Assembly: GCF_001677435.1 (NCBI RefSeq)
Contig: NZ_CP016268.1
Span: 2,345,001-2,409,000 of the forward strand
Origin: Woeseia oceani
Lineage (GTDB): Bacteria > Pseudomonadota > Gammaproteobacteria > Steroidobacterales > Woeseiaceae
Direction of reading: 5' to 3'
Length of the DNA: 64,000 bases
Position 1 is the first letter of the stretch, and the number at the start of each line of letters is the position of its first letter. Below the pieces are notes generated by a model. It saw only the letters and a program-made list of their open reading frames with translations. It was not told the origin of the DNA and made no database searches. Made by a program: the position numbers and the translations under genes. Of the stretch, positions 27,475 through 36,688 are shown one piece after another.

Positions 27475-28845
27475 CTATCTTGGCGGCCGCATACCTGGGG
27501 GCAGGCCTCCGCCACCCATGCCGCGCATCATTTTCTGCATCCCGCCGCGCGACATCTTTTTCATCATTTTCTCCATCTGCTGATGCTGCTTCAGGAGGCG
27601 GTTGACGTCCTGCACCTGCAGGCCACAGCCGCTGGCAATCCGCCGTTTGCGGGAGCCGTTAATGGTTTTGGGGAAGCGCCGTTCGCCGGGCGTCATGGAA
27701 TTGATGATGGCGACCTGGCGCTTCAGCTGTTTTTCGTCAGCCCCCCCTTTCAGGGCCGCCGTATTGACCGAGCCCGGTATCGGCAACTTGTCCAGCAAGG
27801 CTGCCATTCCGCCCATATTCATCATTTGTTGCAACTGGTCACGCAAATCCGCCAGGTCGAAGCCCTTGCCCTTCTTGAGCTTGCCCGCCAGCTTGCTCGC
27901 TTGTTCGCGATCGACTTTGCCCTCGATTTCTTCGACCAGCGACAGCACGTCGCCCATCCCAAGAATTCTCGAGGCCATGCGGTCGGGATGAAAAACCTCC
28001 AGCGCGTCGGTCTTTTCGCCGACGCCAATGAACCTGATCGGCTTGCCAGTGACTTCGCTGACCGATAACGCGACACCGCCTTTGGCGTCACCGTCGGTCT
28101 TGGTCAGAATGACGCCGGTCAGCGGCAGACGCTCGTTAAACACGCGTGCCGAATTGACCGCATCCTGACCGGCCATGCTGTCGATCACGAAGAACGTTTC
28201 GTGTGGTTTGGCGCGTTCGTGCACCGCCACAACTTCGTTCATCATGTCGTCGTCAACGTGCAAGCGACCAGCGGTATCAACCAGCAAGACGTCGACGTGA
28301 GTACGACGACTCTCGTCCAGCGCGCGGTCGACGATGGCGCGCGGATCTTCCGAACTCTGACTCTCAATGAAATTTGCGCCAACTTCGCCGGCGAGCGTTT
28401 GCAATTGCAGTATGGCCGCCGGGCGATGCACGTCGACACTGACCATCGCGACGCGCTTTTTGTCTTTTTCGATAAGCCGCCGCGCCAGCTTTGCGGCCGT
28501 GGTCGTCTTGCCCGCGCCTTGCAGACCGGCAAGAAACAGCACCACCGGCGGTTGCGCACGTAAATCCAGCGGCGCGGTTTCGCTCCCCAGCAGCGTGACC
28601 AACTCCGCATGGATGATTTTGACCAGTTCCTGCCCCGGGGTCAGGCTGCGCCCGACAACCTCGCCTACCGCCTGTTCACGAATTCGTTCGATAAACGTCT
28701 TGACGACCGGCAACGCAACGTCGGCCTCCAGCAAGGCCAGCCGGACCTGCCGCAAGGTGTCTTTGATATTGGATTCTGTCAGCCGGCCTTTGCCGGTGAG
28801 GCTGCGTGCCGCTTCGGCAAGACGCCCGGATAGATTGTCAAACAT
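27475..28845 (-). CDS. ffh: Signal recognition particle protein Ffh
   Basis: 456 residues: N domain (about 1-85), GTPase G domain with GLQGAGKTTT (G1), DTAGRLHVD (G3) and TKTDGDAKGG (G4), then a methionine-rich M domain (about 300-456; QQMMNMGGMAALLDKLP, HQQMEKMMKKM, GGMQKMMRGMGGGG). It binds signal sequences and 4.5S RNA to target membrane proteins. It lies upstream of the rpsP operon on the same strand, with a gap of about 200 bases holding a separate promoter. Confidence 0.98.
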   Translation of the reverse strand: MFDNLSGRLAEAARSLTGKGRLTESNIKDTLRQVRLALLEADVALPVVKTFIERIREQAVGEVVGRSLTPGQELVKIIHAELVTLLGSETAPLDLRAQPPVVLFLAGLQGAGKTTTAAKLARRLIEKDKKRVAMVSVDVHRPAAILQLQTLAGEVGANFIESQSSEDPRAIVDRALDESRRTHVDVLLVDTAGRLHVDDDMMNEVVAVHERAKPHETFFVIDSMAGQDAVNSARVFNERLPLTGVILTKTDGDAKGGVALSVSEVTGKPIRFIGVGEKTDALEVFHPDRMASRILGMGDVLSLVEEIEGKVDREQASKLAGKLKKGKGFDLADLRDQLQQMMNMGGMAALLDKLPIPGSVNTAALKGGADEKQLKRQVAIINSMTPGERRFPKTINGSRKRRIASGCGLQVQDVNRLLKQHQQMEKMMKKMSRGGMQKMMRGMGGGGLPPGMRPPR

Positions 28846-28971
28846 GGGTAAGAGGCCCGATCCTGCAGTGGGTGCAGCCGCGCATCAGTGCGGCACGAAA
28901 TACCCCGCTAACGAGGCACAGGGAAGTGTAACGCGAAATACCGTCGCTGAACTATGCCAACACTACCAGAC

Positions 28972-29004
28972 CCGGACGAAGGCCGAATGGCCCCAGCCGT
29001 CCGG
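28972..29004 (-). terminator. Two-tier hairpin abutting the stop of the MBL hydrolase gene
   Basis: Outer arms CCGGACG and CGTCCGG (7 bases) enclose inner arms GGCC and GGCC around GAAT. It begins directly after the TAG of the metallo-hydrolase gene on the minus strand. No T-run follows, so it is a 3'-end structure or a Rho-assisted terminator candidate. Confidence 0.45.
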
Positions 29005-29772
29005 CTATACGGTAATCGTCACACCGCTGGACAGCATCCGAACCCGCCTGCCGGGCATTTGCTGCCGGACTTCACGGAAAATGACCTCTTCGTCACCCGG
29101 CTTCATCCCGGTCAGCCAGATGTCCGGGTCATGGTGCAGTTTGTCGAGATCGCGGCTGAGCGTGCTGGGGCAATAATGACCAGCGATGTCGGCCAGCTTG
29201 GCGCGCTCATCGGGAAAGGAAACTTCGATAACCAACGCTTTCAGATTGGTACTGGCGTTAAGCACTGGCCACAGGGTCCGGTTCGTCTTGGTGTCTCCAC
29301 TGACCGCAAATACACCGCCCGGAGTTTCTACCGTATAGCCAATCGAAGGCACTGTATGCGCCACGCTGACCGCATGGAAATTGCGATTACCCACCGCAAT
29401 CGTGTCGCCCGGATTGCATTCTCGATAACGCAAGACCGGCTTTTCGGCGGTAGGCAGCTCGGCAAAGTCCGGCCAGATGACCCAGTTGAAAATATGCGTT
29501 TGTAACGCCTCGATGGTTTCCTGCCGGCCATAGACCGTTAGCGGCTGATCCAGGTTCTCGGAAAAAATGGCATCCACCAGCAAGGGCAAGCCAGCGATGT
29601 GATCGAGGTGAGCGTGGGTAAGGAATACGTGCCGGATAAGCCGGACCTCATCCAGGTCCAGGTCACCGACACCGGTGCCGGCATCAATGAGTACGTCGGA
29701 GTCGATAAGCATCGCCGAGGTTCGCGAACCACCGCCAATGCCGCCACTACATCCTAGAATTCGTATTTGCAT
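29005..29772 (-). CDS. Metallo-beta-lactamase-fold hydrolase, class II cAMP phosphodiesterase-like
   Basis: 255 residues. The HxHxDH motif is present as THAHLDHIAGLPLLVD (about 52-67). Further metal ligands are likely VAHTVPSIGY (H) and AVSGDTKTNRTLW (D), with WLTGMKPGDEE near the end. The N-terminal glycine-rich ILGCSGGIGGGSRTSAMLID matches class II 3',5'-cyclic nucleotide phosphodiesterases of the PDE1/CpdP kind. Hydrolysis of cAMP is an inference; other MBL-fold activities are possible. It is monocistronic, between ffh and the divergent CcsA-like gene. Confidence 0.75.
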   Translation of the reverse strand: MQIRILGCSGGIGGGSRTSAMLIDSDVLIDAGTGVGDLDLDEVRLIRHVFLTHAHLDHIAGLPLLVDAIFSENLDQPLTVYGRQETIEALQTHIFNWVIWPDFAELPTAEKPVLRYRECNPGDTIAVGNRNFHAVSVAHTVPSIGYTVETPGGVFAVSGDTKTNRTLWPVLNASTNLKALVIEVSFPDERAKLADIAGHYCPSTLSRDLDKLHHDPDIWLTGMKPGDEEVIFREVRQQMPGRRVRMLSSGVTITV

Positions 29773-29933
29773 GTTCGTTCATGATCACACCAGCCTCGTT
29801 GCGGTGAGGCGTGCATGTCATTTTCAGCCCTTGATTACTATTGCCAGGCGCATTGTGAATCCAGGGTTCTAATGAACTGCACCATGTGGGATGATTCTTC
29901 GACGCAAACTAGGGTATCGCCTGTCGGGATTCT

Positions 29934-30737
29934 GTGTTTCAAATCACAATTCCATTGTTGTACATCATTGCCGGTACCGGCCTTGCACTGTCGCGCCTGC
30001 CGCGCTTTGCCTCCCGTTCCCGGGTGCTGGCATTGGTCGCTTTTCTGCTGGCGTTTATAGCCCTTCTTGCCCATGCCCGTTTGCTCTATACCATGATCGT
30101 CGTCGGCGGCGGCCTGCAACTGACCTTGGGCAACAGCGCATCGATCATCGGCGTGCAGTTAGCCGTCATCAGTTTGCTCGGTTCACTGGAAGAGCGGCTG
30201 CGCGGACTTTGCGGTGGCCTGTTGCTATTGGCTGCATTGCTGGCCGCCCTCACCGGCATGAGCACGGCCAATACCGAGATTGCCAGTGGCTGGCAATTGC
30301 AGGCGCACATCCTGATTTCCCTGTTCGCCTATGGCCTGCTCGCCGTTGGTGCCATCGTCGCCGTATTCGGATTGATTCAGGAGCGGCGTCTGCATTCTGC
30401 CCAACTGTCCGGCATCAATCAGTTGTTCGCGCCGCTGGAAACCACTGAACGACTCTTGTTTGGCATATGTGCCGCTGGCTTCGCGAGTCTGCTGCTGGGC
30501 GTACTCTCCGGATTTCTGTTCGTCGACAACCTGTTCGCGCAGCACCTGGTGCACAAGACAGTGTTGTCCATCGTGGCGCTCGTATTGTTCGGCGTCTTGC
30601 TGGCTGGCCGCTGGCTGGCAGGCTGGCGAGGCCGTCGCGCCGTGTGGCTGTACCTATGGGGCTTCATCGTGCTGTGCCTCGCCTACTTTGGCAGCCGTTA
30701 CGTGCTCGAGATCGTGCTGGGCCGTCAATGGGGCTGA
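29934..30737 (+). CDS. CcsA/YpjD-like cytochrome c assembly membrane protein
   Basis: 267 residues starting with GTG, with about eight membrane segments. It belongs to the cytochrome c assembly (CcsA/CcmC-like) family found next to ffh in many gammaproteobacteria, where the E. coli relative is YpjD. Family hints: WQLQAHILISLFAYGLLAVGAIVAVFGLIQERRL and NLFAQHLVHKTVLSIVALVLFG, with histidines that may face heme. Its direct role in heme handling has not been shown for this branch. An intrinsic terminator follows. Confidence 0.85.
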   Translation: MFQITIPLLYIIAGTGLALSRLPRFASRSRVLALVAFLLAFIALLAHARLLYTMIVVGGGLQLTLGNSASIIGVQLAVISLLGSLEERLRGLCGGLLLLAALLAALTGMSTANTEIASGWQLQAHILISLFAYGLLAVGAIVAVFGLIQERRLHSAQLSGINQLFAPLETTERLLFGICAAGFASLLLGVLSGFLFVDNLFAQHLVHKTVLSIVALVLFGVLLAGRWLAGWRGRRAVWLYLWGFIVLCLAYFGSRYVLEIVLGRQWG

Positions 30738-30742
30738 TCACG

Positions 30743-30767
30743 CGCCGCCCATCGGGCGGCGTTTCTT
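30743..30767 (+). terminator. Intrinsic terminator after the CcsA/YpjD-like gene
   Basis: CGCCGCCC-ATC-GGGCGGCG is a perfect 8-base-pair stem with a 3-base loop, followed at once by TTTCTT. It starts 5 bases after the stop codon. Its T-run shares bases with the -35 box of the next promoter. Confidence 0.8.
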
Positions 30768-30794
30768 GACAGCTGTGGACCGGCCTGATGAACT
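30766..30794 (+). promoter_or_regulatory. Candidate promoter of the CNNM/CorC-like gene
   Basis: A perfect TTGACA (30766-30771) with a 17-base spacer to TGAACT (30789-30794), only three of six matches. The -35 begins within the T-run of the preceding terminator. The predicted start near 30801 leaves a leader of about 28 bases. Confidence 0.4.
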
Positions 30795-30828
30795 TCCTGC
30801 TTGCCCTGACTGCTGAGGTGCTCATTCG

Positions 30829-32118
30829 TTGAGCAATGACGTTCCGCTAGGTGGCCTGATTGGGCTGCTTATTCTGCTGTTGCTGCTTTCCGCGTTTTTC
30901 TCCGGCTCGGAAACCGCCCTGATGAGCCTCAATCGCTACCGCATGCGCCACAAAGCGCGTGGCGGGCACCGCGGTGCGGTGTTGGCCGAACGGTTGCTGG
31001 CTCGTCCGGATCGTCTGATCGGGCTGATCCTGCTCGGCAACAACCTGGTCAACTTCACCGCGGTTGCACTGGTTACACTCATAGCGCTGCGCATTGGCGG
31101 CGAACCTGCGGTTGCGATCGGCACCGTGTTGCTAACGATCGTCGTCCTGATATTTTCAGAAGCAGCCCCCAAAACGCTGGCGGCGCTGCACCCCGAGCGG
31201 ATCGCCTACCCCGCTTCTTTCGTTTATTACCCGCTGTTGATGATCACCTACCCGTTTGTCTGGCTGGTGAACGTAGCCTCGAATGCGTTGCTCTGGCTGC
31301 TTGGCGTACGTGACTCCGACAGCAAAATGAATTCCCTGACCAGCGAGGAATTGCGCACCGTGGTGTTCGAAGCGGGTTCACTGATCTCGCGCAAGTACCG
31401 CAACATGTTGATCAACATTCTCGATCTGGAAAAGGTGTCGGTCGACGATGTCATGGTCCCGCACAATGAAATTGTCGGCATCGATCTGGACGATGATCTC
31501 GACGAGATAACAGCCGCGCTGAGCAACAGCGAACACACTCGCATGCCGGTGTACCGCGACGATATCGACAACGTAATCGGCTTGTTGCACCTGCGTCGAC
31601 TGGCCGGCTTGTTGAAGAAGCCGTCGTTCTCCAAAGACGATATAGAAGCGGCGGTCGTTGAACCGTATTTTGTTCCCGAGGGCACACCGCTGAGTACGCA
31701 GCTGGTGCAGTTTCAAAAAAGCAAACAGCGCTTCGCGCTGGTTGTTGATGAGTACGGCGATATCCAGGGTATCGTTACGCTCGAGGACATCCTCGAAGAA
31801 ATCGTCGGTGAATTCACAACGGACCCGGCCTCCGGCACGGATGAACACATCGTGCGTGAGACCGCCACCAGCTTTCTGGTCAGTGGTGCCGCCAACATCC
31901 GTGACATGAACCGCGTGATGGACTGGAACCTGCCAACGGACGGGCCAAAGACACTCAATGGCCTTATCCTGGAATACCTCGAAACCATTCCGGAAAAAGG
32001 CACGGGGCTGAAGATTCAGGGCTACCCTATCGAAATTGTGCACTCCGACGACAACCGGGTCCAAACGGCACGCATACACGCTCGTCGCAGCAGCGATCAG
32101 CCCTCAGCAACGAACTAG
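30829..32118 (+). CDS. CNNM/CorC-family membrane protein with CBS pair (YfjD-like)
   Basis: 429 residues starting with TTG behind GAGGTG. DUF21/CNNM membrane domain (about 1-190, four hydrophobic segments; FFSGSETALMSLNRYRMRHKA), then two CBS domains (about 200-330; DDVMVPHNEIVGIDL, RFALVVDEYGDIQGIVTLEDILEEIVGEF) and a CorC_HlyC domain to the end. Such proteins are linked to Mg2+/Co2+ homeostasis, probably as exporters regulated by nucleotide binding at the CBS pair. The exact ion is not visible. It converges with radA, 4 bases apart. Confidence 0.92.
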   Translation: MSNDVPLGGLIGLLILLLLLSAFFSGSETALMSLNRYRMRHKARGGHRGAVLAERLLARPDRLIGLILLGNNLVNFTAVALVTLIALRIGGEPAVAIGTVLLTIVVLIFSEAAPKTLAALHPERIAYPASFVYYPLLMITYPFVWLVNVASNALLWLLGVRDSDSKMNSLTSEELRTVVFEAGSLISRKYRNMLINILDLEKVSVDDVMVPHNEIVGIDLDDDLDEITAALSNSEHTRMPVYRDDIDNVIGLLHLRRLAGLLKKPSFSKDDIEAAVVEPYFVPEGTPLSTQLVQFQKSKQRFALVVDEYGDIQGIVTLEDILEEIVGEFTTDPASGTDEHIVRETATSFLVSGAANIRDMNRVMDWNLPTDGPKTLNGLILEYLETIPEKGTGLKIQGYPIEIVHSDDNRVQTARIHARRSSDQPSATN

Positions 32119-32122
32119 CCCG

Positions 32123-33469
32123 TCAATCGAAGGCGTGTTCCAACGCGTCGGTAATGCGGCTGACTGCAATGATGTCCATGCCCGCGGGCGCTCTCTTTGG
32201 CACGTTGGCTTTCGAGACGATGGCTTTGGTGTAGCCCTGCTTCCCGGCTTCCGCCAGCCGCTCCGTGCCGAATCGGACTGGGCGGACTTCGCCGGCCAGT
32301 CCGACCTCGCCAAACGCGACCAGGCGCTCGCTGCACGCCCTGTCACGCAGGCTCGAAACAACGGACAACAGGACCGGCAAGTCAGCCGCCGTTTCACTGA
32401 TTCTGAGCCCGCCGACCACATTGACGAAAATGTCGTCGTTGGCCAGTGATATGCCCGCGTGCCGCTGCATCACGGCAACCAGCAACGCGAGGCGGCTCTG
32501 GTCGAATCCCTGCGCAACCCGTTTCGGGTAATTACTCGCGCCATCGGCCACCAGCGCCTGAATTTCCACCAGCAACGGTCGGCTGCCTTCCCAGGCGACT
32601 GATACCAGGCTGCCGGGATTCTGCTGGAGTTCGCCCGTCAAGAATATGGCTGATGGATTTCGCACTTCGCGAAACCCGTTTTCCGTCATCGCAAACACAC
32701 CCATCTCACTGCTGGCGCCAAACCGATTCTTTACAGCGCGCACGATGGTGTATCGGCTCGCAGGATCGTTCTCAAAATACAGCACGGTATCCACCATGTG
32801 CTCGACGACCCGCGGCCCTGCAATGGCACCTTCTTTGGTGACATGCCCTATCAGGAACACAGCGACGTCGCGTTGCTTGGCAAACTGCACAATACGGCCA
32901 ACGCATTCGCGCAGTTGCGCGACGGACCCCGGTGCCGAACTCAGTGCTTCGTTGACCATGGTCTGGATCGAGTCGATAACGACTACGCGTGCGGCGGCGA
33001 TCGCGATCTGCTCGAGTATGTTATCGAGCGAGGTATCAGCCAACAGACGCAATCCGGATTCACCCAGCCCCAGTCGCCTCGAGCGCTCCGCTATTTGGCG
33101 CAATGATTCCTCGCCGCTCGCGTAACAGACAGCCAGTTCGCCCGGAAGCCGTGCCGCGACCTGCTGCAACAGGGTCGACTTGCCGACGCCCGGATCGCCA
33201 CCCAGCAGCACAACGGAACCAGGCACGAGGCCGCCGCCAAGCACCCTGTCAAACTCGCCGAAGCCGGTGGGGAACCGCAGTTCTTCATCGTCGGTCACCT
33301 GTGCCACGAAGGCCGGCGCGGCCTGACCCGCTGGTCGCTCCCGCCCGCCCGCCGGGATGCTGAGCATTTCCAGGGTATTCCACGCATCGCAGTCCGGGCA
33401 TTGCCCTTGCCACTTCACGCTTTGCGCGCCACAGGACGCACACACATAGGCGATTTTCGGTTTAGCCAT
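32123..33469 (-). CDS. radA: DNA repair protein RadA
   Basis: 448 residues. An N-terminal C4 zinc motif (CASCGAQSVKWQGQCPDC), a RecA-like core with Walker A GGDPGVGKSTLLQQ, the RadA-specific KNRFG motif, and a C-terminal Lon-protease-like domain without the protease serine context (GEVGLAGEVRPV). It acts in branch migration during recombination. The ATG at 33469 (MAKPKIAYVC) matches the family start; an upstream start would add 16 non-conserved residues. Confidence 0.97.
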   Translation of the reverse strand: MAKPKIAYVCASCGAQSVKWQGQCPDCDAWNTLEMLSIPAGGRERPAGQAAPAFVAQVTDDEELRFPTGFGEFDRVLGGGLVPGSVVLLGGDPGVGKSTLLQQVAARLPGELAVCYASGEESLRQIAERSRRLGLGESGLRLLADTSLDNILEQIAIAAARVVVIDSIQTMVNEALSSAPGSVAQLRECVGRIVQFAKQRDVAVFLIGHVTKEGAIAGPRVVEHMVDTVLYFENDPASRYTIVRAVKNRFGASSEMGVFAMTENGFREVRNPSAIFLTGELQQNPGSLVSVAWEGSRPLLVEIQALVADGASNYPKRVAQGFDQSRLALLVAVMQRHAGISLANDDIFVNVVGGLRISETAADLPVLLSVVSSLRDRACSERLVAFGEVGLAGEVRPVRFGTERLAEAGKQGYTKAIVSKANVPKRAPAGMDIIAVSRITDALEHAFD

Positions 33470-33645
33470 AGACCTGTTCAGCCACTCGATTTCGGGGGGA
33501 CGACAAGGGTAATGCATATCAGCCCGAATTGGGCCCGCGAAATCCGCCGAATCAGCCGTGCTGCGTGCGAGGGCGAAACCTGCTGGATGCCGCCTAGAGT
33601 CTCAAAAATGCCAACCCTATCTCACTAATTTCCTTTGCTATTTTC

Positions 33646-33651
33646 TATACT
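33646..33651 (+). promoter_or_regulatory. Candidate -10 element for the kinase cassette
   Basis: TATACT sits 25 bases before the TTG start of the CHASE2 kinase gene, in an AT-rich stretch between two divergent genes. The predicted start near 33658 leaves a leader of about 19 bases. No convincing -35 was found. Confidence 0.35.
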
Positions 33652-33676
33652 CGCCCAGACAACACGAGAGCCGAAA

Positions 33677-35773
33677 TTGGACAAAGAGCAAAAAGACCAC
33701 CGCGATCGACTGATTGCCCTAGGATTCGTCAGCCTGTTGCTGATCGTCATCTATGGACCGGCGTCCGCCTGGTTCGTCGCCGCGGATCGCTTTGTTTACG
33801 ACCAATTGGCGTCGCACGTCAGTCAACCGTCACCCGCCAACAGCGTCATCGTCTCGATCGACCCGCAGGGCCAGTCGGCGACCGAGACAGCGGCTGACTA
33901 TCAGCAACTGTTGAAACTGACCGGCCAATACAATGCCTCCCGGGTGGTCATGGCCAATCCGCCAGCCATCAAGACTGAAGCGGAACTGGCAGGCTGGGAA
34001 CCGTTGCTCAGGAACGGGCCGCCGGTTTTTCTCCCTAGCCACCATCCGTTGGCACCGAACGCGAGCCGCAGTGGTTACCTTGATCTCAAGCAGGACCCGG
34101 ATGGCATCCTGCGCCGGTCCAACCTCTGGTACCTCAACGACGGGGTGATGTCGCCGTCGTTGCCACTTGCGATCGCTCTCGCGAACCTCGACAACCTGCC
34201 GGCTACCGACATGGTGCGCAATGACGCAATCATGTTCGTCGCCAATTACGAACCAGCCGCCCGGATCTCTGCAAAAGAACTGCTCGCATCCCGCGAACCC
34301 GCTCTGCACATCGCCGGCAAGACCGTCTTTATCGATTCCGACCCGCCATTGGTGTCGGCTGCGGCGCAGCTGCCATCGCGCCAGTACGTCACGCTGTCGG
34401 AAATCACCGCAGCGATGCTCGGCAGCATCGAAAGCGGGCGCGCAATTACAGCCCCCAGTTGGTCCGGCATGATGGAATTGCTGGCCCCGGCCGTGCTTGC
34501 GGTCCTTGCCATACTGTTATTGCCCGGACATAGCCGACGGCAAATCGTCCTGGCGACCGTCATCTCGATCACTGCGTTACTCGCGCTCGAGGCCTTGTTG
34601 CTGGCCGTCGCCCACACCCGCTTTGACCTGGGACGCCCGATCGTTGTTCTGACCAGCGCCTCGCTGGTCAGCGCGTGGCTTGCCGGTGCGGTCCGTGATG
34701 CGGCCCGGGACGCTTTTCAGCGCGGCAGTGACTTCCTGTCGGCCGGCCGTCTGGAGCCCGCATTCGCAGAATTCCGTCGTTGCCCGCCCACCGAATCCCT
34801 TGCCAACGCCATGTACAAACTGTCGCTGGCGTTTGAAGAACAGGCTCAGCCGGAACGCGCCGAAGCCGTGCTTGGCTGGATGAAAGAGACTCAGGGAGCG
34901 ACCCCCACGTCGACGCAGAAACTGAACGTCACTACGGGCGCACCACGTCAACTGGGGCGCTATGTCATTGAAAAGAAGCTTGGCCGCGGCGCCATGGGCG
35001 CGGTTTACCTGGCACGCGACCCGCGCATCAACCGGGCTGTTGCGCTCAAGGTCATCCCGATTGAGAAAGAATTCGAGGACGAGGAACTGAAGGAAGCTCG
35101 GCTCAGGTTCTTTCGGGAAGCCGAATCGGCTGGCCGACTGACTCACCCGAATATCATCACCGTCTTCGACTGTGGGGAGGACAAACACCTCGCCTACATC
35201 GCGATGGAGTATTTGCAGGGCACCTCCCTGACCTACTTCAAAGACCCGAAGAAATTACTGGCCCCGCGCAAGGCACTGGAGCTGTGTGCGCGGACGGCAG
35301 ATGCACTGGACTACGCGCACAACGCCGGCGTTATTCACCGGGACATCAAACCCGCCAATCTGCTCTACAATGCCCGCGATGACGTACTCAAGATCAGCGA
35401 TTTCGGGGTCGCCAGGCTGACCGACAACAACCGGACCAAGACCGGTATAGTGCTGGGCACACCGATGTATATGTCCCCTGAACAATTGGGTGCAGAAACA
35501 CTTACCGGACATTCGGACTTATTTTCGCTTGGTGTTACTCTATACGAGCTGCTGACTGGCGAAGTGCCTTTTAAGGCTACGAATATTGCACTGTTGATGA
35601 AAAAAATTACGAGCGAGGACCCCGCACCGGTCTCCAACCGACGGCCAGGGGTACCACCCAGTGTTGATACAGTATTGTTCAAGGCATTGGCGAAACGTCC
35701 CGAGGACCGCTTCGCCAATGGCGCCGATTTGGCGATGGCCTTGAGAAACTGTGCTAAGTACGCGTCGACCTGA
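33677..35773 (+). CDS. CHASE2-domain transmembrane Ser/Thr protein kinase
   Basis: 698 residues. A membrane segment (11-31) is followed by a periplasmic CHASE2 sensor domain (about 32-260; RVVMANPPAI, SGYLDLKQDPDGILRRS, AGKTVFIDSDPP), three membrane segments (about 265-283, 289-311, 318-336), a helical linker with a TPR-like stretch (345-405), and a cytoplasmic Hanks-type kinase (about 428-690). Kinase residues: GRGAMGAVY (436-444), K458, HRDIKPAN (554-561, catalytic D556), DFG (575-577), GTPMYMSPEQ (594-603). All catalytic residues are kept, so it should be active. The TTG start has GAGAG upstream; an earlier TTG at 33635 would add 14 residues. It is followed by a PP2C phosphatase and an FHA protein, a full signalling set. 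Confidence 0.93.
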   Translation: MDKEQKDHRDRLIALGFVSLLLIVIYGPASAWFVAADRFVYDQLASHVSQPSPANSVIVSIDPQGQSATETAADYQQLLKLTGQYNASRVVMANPPAIKTEAELAGWEPLLRNGPPVFLPSHHPLAPNASRSGYLDLKQDPDGILRRSNLWYLNDGVMSPSLPLAIALANLDNLPATDMVRNDAIMFVANYEPAARISAKELLASREPALHIAGKTVFIDSDPPLVSAAAQLPSRQYVTLSEITAAMLGSIESGRAITAPSWSGMMELLAPAVLAVLAILLLPGHSRRQIVLATVISITALLALEALLLAVAHTRFDLGRPIVVLTSASLVSAWLAGAVRDAARDAFQRGSDFLSAGRLEPAFAEFRRCPPTESLANAMYKLSLAFEEQAQPERAEAVLGWMKETQGATPTSTQKLNVTTGAPRQLGRYVIEKKLGRGAMGAVYLARDPRINRAVALKVIPIEKEFEDEELKEARLRFFREAESAGRLTHPNIITVFDCGEDKHLAYIAMEYLQGTSLTYFKDPKKLLAPRKALELCARTADALDYAHNAGVIHRDIKPANLLYNARDDVLKISDFGVARLTDNNRTKTGIVLGTPMYMSPEQLGAETLTGHSDLFSLGVTLYELLTGEVPFKATNIALLMKKITSEDPAPVSNRRPGVPPSVDTVLFKALAKRPEDRFANGADLAMALRNCAKYAST

Positions 35774-35798
35774 GACGCGGTAGAAAAATAAGGCAACT

Positions 35799-36626
35799 AT
35801 GACCCTTCGCGGCAAGATCAAATTGGCCGAGATTTCCGATACCGGCAAGGTGCGAGAGCACAATGAAGACGCCATCGGCTCGAATGCCGATATCGGCCTC
35901 ATGGTGCTAGCCGATGGCATGGGCGGCTACAATGCCGGCGAAGTTGCCAGCGGCATCGCGGTTCAGACGATCACTGAGCTCACGGCCGAAGGTGCCGTTC
36001 GCGAAGAGCGCAATGCCGTGGACCCAAGTACCGGGCTGATGCGCCAGACCATCGTCTTGCGGGATGCCGTTGCGCGCGCCAACAAGATCATTTACCAGAC
36101 TGCCCAGAGCCAGACCCATTGTGAGGGCATGGGCACGACCCTCGTCGCCGCCATGTTCTATGACAACCGGGTGTCCATCGCGCACGTCGGCGATTCGCGC
36201 GCTTACCGGCTGCGGAAAGACAAGTTTCAGCAACTCACGCTGGACCATTCCTTGCTGCAAGAACTGGTGGATCGTGGCTTCTACTCTGAAGAAGAGGCCC
36301 AGCGCTCCACGAACCGCAACTATGTGACCCGGGCGCTCGGCGTCGAGCCAACGGTTGATGTTGAGGTCCAGGAATTCGACGTCCTGCCCGGAGACGTCTA
36401 TTTACTGTGTTCGGACGGCTTGCCAGACATGGTCGAAGATGAAGATATTCACTTAACTATCAGCACGTTTAATGCTAGCCTTGATGTGGTAGGTCAACAG
36501 TTGGTGCAGCTTTCGAACGAACACGGCGGGCGCGACAATATTTCCGTCATGCTCGCAGAAGTTGTCGACTCGTTTGCGGCAAAGCGTGGACTCATGGATC
36601 GTATCTCCAAGCTGTTTCGCTCGTAG
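35799..36626 (+). CDS. PP2C-family Ser/Thr protein phosphatase
   Basis: 275 residues, PPM/PP2C (Stp1-like). Metal-binding motifs are complete: REHNEDAIG (19-27), LVLADGMGGYNAGEVAS (33-50), GTTLVAAMF, HVGDSRAYRLR, LCSDGLPDMVED and GGRDNISVML. It should reverse phosphorylation by the kinase encoded 25 bases upstream. No membrane segment; cytoplasmic. Its third position codon use is like its neighbours. Confidence 0.95.
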   Translation: MTLRGKIKLAEISDTGKVREHNEDAIGSNADIGLMVLADGMGGYNAGEVASGIAVQTITELTAEGAVREERNAVDPSTGLMRQTIVLRDAVARANKIIYQTAQSQTHCEGMGTTLVAAMFYDNRVSIAHVGDSRAYRLRKDKFQQLTLDHSLLQELVDRGFYSEEEAQRSTNRNYVTRALGVEPTVDVEVQEFDVLPGDVYLLCSDGLPDMVEDEDIHLTISTFNASLDVVGQQLVQLSNEHGGRDNISVMLAEVVDSFAAKRGLMDRISKLFRS

Positions 36627-36688
36627 GTAGGCAGGGGTTTCCGGTGGCTCCCATCAGGTATCGGTCAAAAAAGGAACGGCAATAAAAA

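Noticed and set aside
28954-29505. A 183-codon plus-strand frame opposite the MBL hydrolase
   Set aside because: The minus-strand product has clear metal-binding motifs; this one has none.
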